64,000 nucleotides of DNA from the NCBI RefSeq assembly GCF_025755255.1, contig NZ_JALIEB010000002.1, forward strand, positions 101,282 through 165,281. Reading direction: 5' to 3'. A model generated the notes under the pieces. That model did no database searches. It had not been told where the DNA came from and was given only the letters and a program-made list of their open reading frames with translations. This document shows positions 57,504 through 64,000 of the stretch, piece by piece. The DNA is from Roseobacter sinensis (GTDB lineage: Bacteria; Pseudomonadota; Alphaproteobacteria; Rhodobacterales; Rhodobacteraceae). The position numbers were made by a program, and so were the translations under genes. Every line of letters begins with the position of its first letter. The stretch's first letter is position 1.

Positions 57504-58516
57504 GAAGTCTGTCCTTTGGGTGCGCGGGCGGAGCCGCGGATGATAAGCGGGCCATCGAGCGTGATGCGACGCGGAGCCATGTCGTCGTCATTGAGGCGCG
57601 CCATCAGCACCTCGACCGTGGCGGCGACCATGCGCCCGGCGGGCTGCCGCACGGTGGTCAGATCATAGCTGGGCCAGTGCGACAGGCTCACATCGTCATA
57701 GCCGACGACCGAGACATCCTGCGGCACGCTGAGGCCCAGCTCGTAGCGCAGCACATCCATCACCGCGAAGGCCATGTGATCATTGGCGACGAAAACGGCA
57801 TCGGGGGGATTGGCCCGCTTGAACATCTTACGCGCGGCCTCTTTAGCCGTCTCAAAGTCGAAATTTCCCAAGCCGCGAGCATACATGGTCATCCCCGCCG
57901 CCTCCAGCCCGGCGATGAAGCCGCGTTCGCGGTCGATCTGGGTCGAGGCGCCTTCCCAGCCGGCGATATGCGCGATGCGTTTATGCCCGCCTGCGATCAG
58001 AAAGTCTGCCAGCTTGCGCCCGCCGGCCTCATTGTCCGAGGCGATGGAGGTCAGCCGGTCGTCATACTGGTGCCGGTTGAAGAGCACGATGGGAATGCCG
58101 AGGCCCTCGCAGCGCTGGGTGAGATCGTTGGACAGGCCCACGGAGGCAGCGATGATCGCATCGACCTGGTAGTCGAGCAACTCGTCGATGACCGTCTGCG
58201 TGGCCGCGGTGTCGTTCGAAGCCATGAAGACAAGCACGTGATAGCCCTCGGCCTGCAGCGCTTTGCTGAGCCGCTCGATGGCCTCGGGGTAGAACTGGTT
58301 TTCCAGGTAGGCAACGACGAGCCCGATGATCCGGCTGCGCCCGGTGATCAGCGAGCGGGCGAGCACATTCGGGCGGTAGCCAAGCGCGTCAGCCGCCTTG
58401 CGCACCTTCTCCGCCGTGCCCTTGCTCACGGAGGCGCCGGGCGTGAACACCCGGCTCACCGCAGAGCGGCTGACCCCGGCCTTTTCGGCCACATCGAGGG
58501 CGGTCACCTTGCTCAT
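57500..58516 (-). CDS. LacI-family regulator
   Basis: The 338-residue repressor has an N-terminal helix-turn-helix (TALDVAEKAGVSRSAVSRVF) with the hinge helix (ALGYRPNVLARSLITGRS) and a periplasmic-binding-type sensing domain (GLVVAYLENQFYPEAIERL, VFVANDHMAFAVMDVL, VVGYDDVSLS). It is embedded in the operon between the SDR and SnoaL-like genes, so it probably controls the cluster. Sensing of a sugar-like ligand is typical of the family. Confidence 0.92.
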   Translation of the reverse strand: MSKVTALDVAEKAGVSRSAVSRVFTPGASVSKGTAEKVRKAADALGYRPNVLARSLITGRSRIIGLVVAYLENQFYPEAIERLSKALQAEGYHVLVFMASNDTAATQTVIDELLDYQVDAIIAASVGLSNDLTQRCEGLGIPIVLFNRHQYDDRLTSIASDNEAGGRKLADFLIAGGHKRIAHIAGWEGASTQIDRERGFIAGLEAAGMTMYARGLGNFDFETAKEAARKMFKRANPPDAVFVANDHMAFAVMDVLRYELGLSVPQDVSVVGYDDVSLSHWPSYDLTTVRQPAGRMVAATVEVLMARLNDDDMAPRRITLDGPLIIRGSARAPKGQTS

Positions 58517-59277
58517 CAGCCCGCGGTCCAGCCACCGTCAATGAGCATCGAGGTGCCGGTGACCATCGCCGAGGCGTCGGAGGCGAGAAACAGGACCGCC
58601 CCCATGATGTCCTCGACCTCGCCGACGCGCGGCAGCTTGATCTTGTCAAGGATCCAGGCGAGGCGCTCGGGAGTGTCGAAGGTGACCTGGCTGAGTGGCG
58701 TGCGGATGAAAGTCGGGCAGATGGTGTTGATGCGAATGCCTGCCTTGCCCCATTCGATGGCCATGGCCTTGACCATGCCTTCGAGCCCGTGTTTCGACGC
58801 GCAATAGACCGCACGGTCGACGCCCCCCACATGCCCCATCTGGCTGGAGACATGGATGATGGAGCCGGGTTTTCCCTGCGCGATCAGCGCTTTGGCAGCC
58901 TCGACAGAGAGAAAGTAGGCGCCGCGCAGGTTGAGGTTCATGACCGCGTCATAATCCTCGGGCGTGGTCTCCGTGGCCGGGGAATGCCGCGCGAGCCCGG
59001 CGGAGTTGACCACGATGTCGAAGGGCGCGTCGAAGGCTGCGGCGAGGGCGCTGACGTCGCTCTGGTCGAGCGGCAGGGCTTGCGCGGACCACCCCTGGAC
59101 CGCCATCGCATCCACCGCCTCCTGCAGCAGCTCCGCGCGCCGCGCGGCACAGACCACATGGGCGCCCGCCTCCGCAAGCGCCACAGCACACCCCAGGCCA
59201 ATGCCCGACGACGCCCCAGTGACCAAGGCACGCTTGCCCGTCAAATCAAAGCTCGGCGTCCGGGGCAGTTCACTCAC
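58516..59277 (-). CDS. Short-chain dehydrogenase (gluconate 5-dehydrogenase-like)
   Basis: The 253-residue SDR has the cofactor motif TGASSGIGLG, NSAGLARHSP, catalytic Ser in IIHVSSQMGHVGG and the YxxxK motif YCASK. Its SDR subgroup includes sugar-acid and polyol dehydrogenases. It overlaps the LacI start by one base and the upstream SnoaL-like gene by 4 bases, so expression is tightly coupled. Substrate unknown. Confidence 0.92.
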   Translation of the reverse strand: MSELPRTPSFDLTGKRALVTGASSGIGLGCAVALAEAGAHVVCAARRAELLQEAVDAMAVQGWSAQALPLDQSDVSALAAAFDAPFDIVVNSAGLARHSPATETTPEDYDAVMNLNLRGAYFLSVEAAKALIAQGKPGSIIHVSSQMGHVGGVDRAVYCASKHGLEGMVKAMAIEWGKAGIRINTICPTFIRTPLSQVTFDTPERLAWILDKIKLPRVGEVEDIMGAVLFLASDASAMVTGTSMLIDGGWTAG

Positions 59278-60320
59278 GAGGCAACCCCTGTCTCCTGATC
59301 AAACCCAACGCGGGCCTTGTTGAACTCGCGCATCCGCGCCAGCACATCCACACCGATCTGGTCGTACATGTGCAAAAGGTCGACCATAACCCAATTCTCG
59401 CGGATCAACCCGTTTTCCACCCGCCAGAAATCCAAGCTGCGCATCTCGATTTTCTTGCCCGTGGGCGCGATGCCCAGCCAGCCGCCGTGGGTGATCGACT
59501 GGACCATATCGGGCCAGCCGGTCACGGCCGCATAGTTCCGATCGCCGAAGAAATGATACTCGACCTCGTCGAGATACTGCCCCCGATCCGGCATCCCGTT
59601 CAGGAAGGGGATCTGGTGCCACTTGCGGAAGCCTTCGATGCCGCGCCCGGTGCCTATGCCGCAGGGTCCATACCAGGTCATGCGCGGATGCCAGAAGCGC
59701 TCCATCTCCATGACCTCGGGCCCGCCCTGCGACGGGTGGCGTTTCAGATGCGCCAGCATGTCGACGATGTGCCGGCAGGTGGCAGCGCCCTGCTCCGCGT
59801 CGTAAGGCCCCGGCACCAGCCCGTCGCAGGTGGCAGGCCCCGGCACATGCCACTCCCGCCCCAAAGATGGCACCATCGGCCAGGCCCCCGCCTGCATCAT
59901 CACCTCCGGCAGATCCCAGAGTGCCTGCATCTCGACGATCTTGCCGTCCTCGAAGCGATAGAATTCGTGGAACCGCATGTGCACCAGATGCCCGGTAGGG
60001 GGAATATCCAGCCAGGGCGCGCGGAAGGTGCCGGTATAGAACCCGCCGCAGCCGACCCAATCGACCCCTTCAGGCGTCGGCCCCGCCATCACGATGTGAT
60101 CGCGCCGCTCCATATCGGGGACCGCGCGCAGAAGCGGTGCATAGGCAGCCTCCACATAAGCGTCGATGCCTTCGACCGTCTCAAACGGAAAAGCCAGACG
60201 AAACACCGCATCCGGCACGCAGAGGCCACGCAGCACGGTGCGAAGCTCGCCGAGATCGAAGTCGTACATTGCCGCCCGCAGCGGCGCGAGAAACTCTTTA
60301 TGATAGGAATGTGCGTCCAT
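59274..60320 (-). CDS. SnoaL/NTF2-like protein, two-domain
   Basis: The 348-residue protein has tandem SnoaL-type domains. The first carries WLDIPPTGHLVHMRFHEFYR and FEDGKIVEMQALWD. The second carries WLGIAPTGKKIEMRSLDFWR and VENGLIRENWVMVDL. The APTGK...DFW...NWVMVD pattern is the recurring SnoaL-like signature. The protein may be a cyclase or isomerase. It is translated just after the intercistronic repeat at 60321-60380. Confidence 0.84.
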   Translation of the reverse strand: MDAHSYHKEFLAPLRAAMYDFDLGELRTVLRGLCVPDAVFRLAFPFETVEGIDAYVEAAYAPLLRAVPDMERRDHIVMAGPTPEGVDWVGCGGFYTGTFRAPWLDIPPTGHLVHMRFHEFYRFEDGKIVEMQALWDLPEVMMQAGAWPMVPSLGREWHVPGPATCDGLVPGPYDAEQGAATCRHIVDMLAHLKRHPSQGGPEVMEMERFWHPRMTWYGPCGIGTGRGIEGFRKWHQIPFLNGMPDRGQYLDEVEYHFFGDRNYAAVTGWPDMVQSITHGGWLGIAPTGKKIEMRSLDFWRVENGLIRENWVMVDLLHMYDQIGVDVLARMREFNKARVGFDQETGVAS

Positions 60321-60380
60321 GTCTTCTTCTGGCCAAAAATATCCCGGGGGAGGCGCAGCGCGCCGGGGGCAGAGCCCCCG
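60321..60380. repeat. Roseobacter-type intercistronic repeat with two hairpins
   Basis: It contains GGCGC/GCGCC (60352-60356 with 60360-60364) and CGGGGGC/GCCCCCG (60364-60370 with 60374-60380). A T-rich part (read on the - strand: ATATTTTTGGCCAGAAGAAG) ends just before the start of the SnoaL-like gene. This resembles a repeat I know to be frequent between genes in this group; genome-wide copy number was not checked. The terminal AGAAGAAG may serve as the ribosome binding site. Confidence 0.6.
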
Positions 60381-61709
60381 CTATTCGGCGGCGTCCAGCG
60401 CCGGCGCACCCTCACCGTAAGGCACATTCACCCCGCCATACCGGCGGACCCGCAGGTTGCACTGCTCCGCATGACCGACAAAACCCTCCAACATGCAGAG
60501 CCGAGAACCGTAAGCGCCGATCTCGGCGGCTGCCGCATCCGTCGTGACCTTCTGATAGCTGTGCGTTTTCAGGAACTTGCCAACCCAGAGCCCGCCTGTA
60601 TAGCGCCCCGCCTTCTTGGTCGGCAGCGTGTGGTTGGTGCCGATCACCTTGTCGCCATTGGCGACATTGGTGCGCGGACCCAGGAACAGCGCGCCATAAC
60701 AGGTCATATGCTCGAGGAACCAGTCGTCGCGGTCCGTCATGACCTGCACGTGCTCCGAGGCCACGTCATCGGCGACCCACAGCATCTCGTCATAGCTGTC
60801 ACAGAGGATGACTTCGCCATATTCTTTCCAGCTCACCCGCGCGGTCTCGGCTGTGGGCAGGATCTCGAGGATGCGCTCAATCTCCGCGAGCGTCTCCTGC
60901 GCCAGTTTGCGCGAGTTCGTGAGCAGCACCGCGGGTGAGTTGTAGCCATGCTCGGCTTGCCCCAGCAGATCCGTCGCGCACATCTCCGCATCGACGGTGG
61001 CGTCGGCGATCACCATGGTCTCCGTGGGGCCTGCGAAAAGGTCGATGCCGACCCGGCCGAAGAGCTGACGCTTGGCCTCGGCGACGAAGGCGTTGCCGGG
61101 GCCGACGATCATGTGCACGGGGTCAATCGTCTCCGTCCCCAGCGCCATCGCGCCCACCGCCTGGATGCCGCCCATCACGTAAATCTCATGCGCGCCCCCC
61201 AGATGCATGGCGGCGATCACCCCCGGGTTCGGCTTCCCCTGGAACGGCGGCGTACAGGCGATGATGCGCGGGACCTTGGCCACGCTGGCCGTCGCCACAG
61301 ACATATGCGCCGAGGCCACCATCGGAAACTTGCCGCCGGGCACGTAGCAGCCCACAGACTGCACGGGGATGTTCTTGTGCCCGAGGATCACGCCCGGCAT
61401 CGTCTCCACTTCAATGTCCAACATCGAGTCGCGTTGCGCTTGCGCGAAGTTGCGCACCTGCTCCTGGGCGAAGGTGATGTCTGCGAGTTCGCGCGGGGAG
61501 AGTTGCGCGATCAGATCGTCGATCTCGGACGGGCTCAGCCGGAAGGAGGCCGGGGTGTAGCTGTCGAACTTCTCGCTCAGCGCGCGGACCGCCGCATCGC
61601 CGCGCGCCTCGATATCGGCGAGCGTCGCCTCGACCGCCGCCCGCGTCTTGGCATCCTCCTCAGCGCGCTCGGCCTCGGGCTTGCCGCGTTTGAGATACTC
61701 AATTGCCAT
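60381..61709 (-). CDS. Histidinol dehydrogenase-family oxidoreductase (HpsN-like)
   Basis: The 442-residue protein keeps the histidinol dehydrogenase framework: [62 protein letters not shown] (zinc-ligand region) and [15 protein letters not shown]. Catabolic paralogues such as HpsN oxidise sulfopropanediol in roseobacters. This one lies in a sugar-type cluster rather than with his genes, so histidine synthesis is unlikely. The ATG at 61709 follows GAGGTGAG. Confidence 0.85.
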   Translation of the reverse strand: MAIEYLKRGKPEAERAEEDAKTRAAVEATLADIEARGDAAVRALSEKFDSYTPASFRLSPSEIDDLIAQLSPRELADITFAQEQVRNFAQAQRDSMLDIEVETMPGVILGHKNIPVQSVGCYVPGGKFPMVASAHMSVATASVAKVPRIIACTPPFQGKPNPGVIAAMHLGGAHEIYVMGGIQAVGAMALGTETIDPVHMIVGPGNAFVAEAKRQLFGRVGIDLFAGPTETMVIADATVDAEMCATDLLGQAEHGYNSPAVLLTNSRKLAQETLAEIERILEILPTAETARVSWKEYGEVILCDSYDEMLWVADDVASEHVQVMTDRDDWFLEHMTCYGALFLGPRTNVANGDKVIGTNHTLPTKKAGRYTGGLWVGKFLKTHSYQKVTTDAAAAEIGAYGSRLCMLEGFVGHAEQCNLRVRRYGGVNVPYGEGAPALDAAE

Positions 61710-61717
61710 CACTCACC

Positions 61718-62248
61718 TCATTGATCGGGCCGGGGCGGGCGTTTCTCGCCCCGGTCAAAGGCTTCCCAGCCCTCACCGCCGAAAACATCGACGCCGAGCT
61801 GGGCCAGAACATGCGGGAAATCGACCATCACCCAATTGTCGGTGATCCTGCCGTCCTCGACCTTCCAGAAGTCCATGTACCGAATGTCCACGCGCTTGCC
61901 GGTGGGGGCCACCCCCATGAACGGGCCGGAGTGCGTCGCCTCCTGTCGCCCGAAGGCCGCCGCCCATTCGCCCATGTAGAGCCGCGCCTCATCGACACAG
62001 ACCTTGTCGGAAAACGCCGCCTGGAAGGGGCGTTGCCAGTTGTCCTGGAACTCCCGCAGCCCGTTTTTCGTGCCACAGCCTTGGTTGCCCCTCCAGCGGA
62101 AAGTCTCGGCAAAGAAGGCACCGATGTCGTCGATGCGGTGGTCGTTCAGCCCGTCGACCATAGCTTCGATCACGGCGCGGGTCGCGTCGGTCTGGCTCAT
62201 GTCCGTGTTGCGGCTGAGCGCGGCCTGTTCGGGGCGGCTGCCCTTCAT
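61718..62248 (-). CDS. SnoaL/NTF2-like protein, single domain
   Basis: The 176-residue protein has one NTF2-like domain, with DDIGAFFAETFRWRGNQGCG, SGPFMGVAPTGKRVDIRY, MDFWKVEDGRITDNWVMVDF and LAQLGVDVFGG. The last block closely matches the second half of the 59274-60320 protein, so they are paralogues. GAGG precedes the ATG at 62248 by 6 bases; a downstream Met (MSQTDATRAV) is possible. It precedes the dehydrogenase gene by 8 bases. Confidence 0.85.
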   Translation of the reverse strand: MKGSRPEQAALSRNTDMSQTDATRAVIEAMVDGLNDHRIDDIGAFFAETFRWRGNQGCGTKNGLREFQDNWQRPFQAAFSDKVCVDEARLYMGEWAAAFGRQEATHSGPFMGVAPTGKRVDIRYMDFWKVEDGRITDNWVMVDFPHVLAQLGVDVFGGEGWEAFDRGEKRPPRPDQ

Positions 62249-62372
62249 GGCTGGCCTCGGGATTTGAGTATTTGAAGACGGGTGAAAGGCGGATCCTCGC
62301 AGAAGGAGACCGCGCTTGTCGCGCGTCCAAGCCGCGCAGGAGCGGAGCCCTCGACAGGTCGCACGCGAACGC

Positions 62373-63530
62373 TCATCCCTTGACCGCCCCCGCTGTGAGC
62401 CCCGACACGATCTGACGCTGGAAGACCATGACCAGCAGGAACAATGGCGCGGTGATGGAGACTGCGGCGGCCACGGCCTCCACCTGGTCGGTCGTGGTGG
62501 TCTCGCGGTTGAAGTACCCGGCGATGGCCGGAACCATCGTCTGGTTCTGCGCATCGAGCAGCAGCGAGGTGACGAGGAAGTCGTTGTACCCCAGCAGGAA
62601 CGAGAAGAGCCCGGTGGTAATGACGCCCGGCCACATGACCGGCATGATCACCCGGCGGAAGGCCTGGAAATGCGAACAGCCATCGACCCGGGCGGCCTCG
62701 TCCAGCTCGGCGGGAATGTTCTGGAAGAAGCTGCGCAGCATCCAGATGGTGAAGGGCTGGTTGATCGAGACGAGAACCGCGATCACCGCCCAGGGCTGGC
62801 CGTAGAGCGTGGGCGCGCCTTCGCCGAAGATAGGCCGCAGGATTTCAGAGGAGTTGATGAAGACCGGCAGGTAACCCGCGACGAGCACTGAGTGCGGCAG
62901 CGCGCGGAAGATCAGGGCGAGGATCAGGAGCCAGAACGCCAGGTCGGAGCCGGAGCGGGCGAGCCCGTAGCCCGCAAGCGTGCCTACCGTGAGCGAGATG
63001 GTGACAACGCCCGCCGTCACCAGCATGGAGTTGAGGAAGTTGCGGTAAAATTCGTTCTCGGCCCAGACGGCGACGTAATGGTCGGTTGTGAGGCCGATGA
63101 CCGGCGTGCCGAGCGGGCCGAGGAGGCTGTTGAGCGGGCCGAGGATGATCGGCAGGAGACCGAAGAAGACCAGGATAAAGGCAATGGCATAGACCAGCGC
63201 GCCGACAAGCCAGCCAAGCACGATCAGGCCGGGCGGGCAGTACTGCTGCACCAGGCCGGGCAGACGCGTGAAGGCCCAGCGTATCGCGAAGAAGAGCACG
63301 ACCAGGCCGAGGAGGATGTCGAGCACCGAGAGCCCATCGCCGCCCGCGCGGGTGACCGGGCCAAAAATCACGTCCCAGGGGCTGTCGGCGAAGGCGTCCA
63401 CGGGAGATTTGAAGCTCATCACCGCGATCCAGAAGATCGGGAAGGCGGCGAGCAGGCACCAGAAGGCGAGGAAGGCACCGGAGGAGAGGCGCAGCGCGGC
63501 GGACTGCTGCATGGCCTTGGACGTCGACAT
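62373..63530 (-). CDS. ABC transporter permease, MalG type, with extra segment
   Basis: The 385-residue permease carries the EAA loop (EAARVDGCSHFQAFRRVIMP, residues 278-297) that contacts the ATPase. The common MalG core starts near residue 147 (LTTDHYVAVW). About 90 residues with two or three extra hydrophobic segments are inserted between the first membrane helix and that core (about 60-146), making it longer than the usual 270-300. It overlaps the upstream permease by one base. Imported solute unknown but sugar-like. Confidence 0.88.
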   Translation of the reverse strand: MSTSKAMQQSAALRLSSGAFLAFWCLLAAFPIFWIAVMSFKSPVDAFADSPWDVIFGPVTRAGGDGLSVLDILLGLVVLFFAIRWAFTRLPGLVQQYCPPGLIVLGWLVGALVYAIAFILVFFGLLPIILGPLNSLLGPLGTPVIGLTTDHYVAVWAENEFYRNFLNSMLVTAGVVTISLTVGTLAGYGLARSGSDLAFWLLILALIFRALPHSVLVAGYLPVFINSSEILRPIFGEGAPTLYGQPWAVIAVLVSINQPFTIWMLRSFFQNIPAELDEAARVDGCSHFQAFRRVIMPVMWPGVITTGLFSFLLGYNDFLVTSLLLDAQNQTMVPAIAGYFNRETTTTDQVEAVAAAVSITAPLFLLVMVFQRQIVSGLTAGAVKG

Positions 63531-64000
63531 CAGTGCGCGCTCCCTTTGTGGTCGCGCCAGGTGCGGCGCAGTGGCAGGATCAGCAGGAGAACGATCCCGA
63601 TCATGGTCAGCATGGCCGAGGCGGAGGCGCGGCTCATCGCCCGGTTGCCGGCGTCATCCGGTGTCATGAAGTCGTAGGTCAGCCACTGCAGCGAGATCAC
63701 ATGCGCCTGGCTGCGGAAGCCGACAATCGCTTCGAATTCGCGGTAGGTGTCCATCAGATGGATCAGCGCGATGAAGACGATCAGCGGCATCAGATGCGGG
63801 ATGATCACATGGCGCAGACGCTCCCACCGGCTGGCGCCGTCGATCACGGCGGATTCCAGCGTGTCCATGTTCACGGTCTGCAGGCCGGCATAGAAGATCA
63901 CGAAGGCGAAGGGCGCGGAACTCCAGACCTTGTAGAAATACATCAGCAGCTCGATGGTCCAGGCTTGGGCGAACATGGAGATGTTCTGGCCGGACCAGCG
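63530..64000 (-). CDS. ABC transporter permease, MalF type (partial)
   Basis: The C-terminal part of the partner permease is present; the frame stays open through the window edge, so the 5' end is missing. The EAA loop is seen as ESAVIDGASRWERLRHVIIP, with membrane segments at FAFVIFYAGL, LIVFIALIHLMD and LTMIGIVLLLIL. It ends one base into the next permease gene. The ATPase and binding protein are presumably upstream, outside the window. Confidence 0.9.
   Translation of the reverse strand, partial: RWSGQNISMFAQAWTIELLMYFYKVWSSAPFAFVIFYAGLQTVNMDTLESAVIDGASRWERLRHVIIPHLMPLIVFIALIHLMDTYREFEAIVGFRSQAHVISLQWLTYDFMTPDDAGNRAMSRASASAMLTMIGIVLLLILPLRRTWRDHKGSAH

Noticed and set aside
60381-61709. 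Calling the HDH-family enzyme biosynthetic hisD
   Set aside because: No other his genes are near, and the gene is embedded in a transport and catabolic operon; the sequence is closer to catabolic paralogues.

Overview
The window looks like chromosomal DNA of an alphaproteobacterium of the Rhodobacterales (Roseobacter group). Supporting evidence: high GC content, a SAM/SAH-type riboswitch immediately before metK (a class known almost only from Rhodobacterales), an irr regulator divergent from fabA-fabB-fabI, the miaB/phoH/ybeY/corC/lnt order, a CP4-like class II aroA, an LdtR-like MarR regulator and VPLPA-CTERM surface proteins. I found no rRNA, tRNA, CRISPR array or intact insertion sequence.

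The left two thirds is mostly core genome. 1-3.9 kb: two DUF1194 proteins, a MarR regulator, sdhE with an XRE regulator, and an aspartate aminotransferase. 4.2-5.7 kb: a decayed gene whose first part resembles a periplasmic ligand-binding domain. 5.8-19.5 kb: ychF, trpA, a Tat-type nitroreductase-like gene with its MarR regulator, an L-lactate dehydrogenase, rplY, pth, then trpB and trpF with an acetyltransferase gene between them. 19.5-29.4 kb: lapA-like, ihfB, a FOXRED2-like flavoprotein, rpsA, two VPLPA-CTERM proteins, cmk, aroA and trmB. 29.6-37.5 kb: metK under its riboswitch, lnt, corC, ybeY, phoH, an OmpA-type protein paired with a related lipoprotein, and miaB. 38.6-43.4 kb: phytanoyl-CoA dioxygenase-like, irr, fabA, fabB, fabI and an FKBP isomerase.

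The right third is catabolic. From 43.6 to 49.5 kb a tight + strand operon carries a haloacid dehalogenase-type enzyme, two alpha/beta hydrolases (one pcaD-like), a PLP dehydratase, pcaB and an MFS exporter. A zinc alcohol dehydrogenase and an enolase-superfamily protein with altered active-site residues follow. From 64.0 down to 52.5 kb a long - strand cluster encodes ABC sugar-type permeases, three SnoaL/NTF2-like proteins, a histidinol-dehydrogenase-family oxidoreductase, an SDR, a LacI regulator, a bicupin, a secreted protein, a MetE-like methyltransferase and an RraA-like lyase. Many genes overlap by 1-13 bases. I cannot match this set to a characterised pathway, and it is the best candidate here for an undescribed system.

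Sequence-level structures of note: the SAM/SAH riboswitch, a 46-base perfect palindrome inside a coding sequence, a split inverted repeat after the lactate dehydrogenase gene, operator-like repeats around a MarR-controlled promoter, and several intrinsic terminators.
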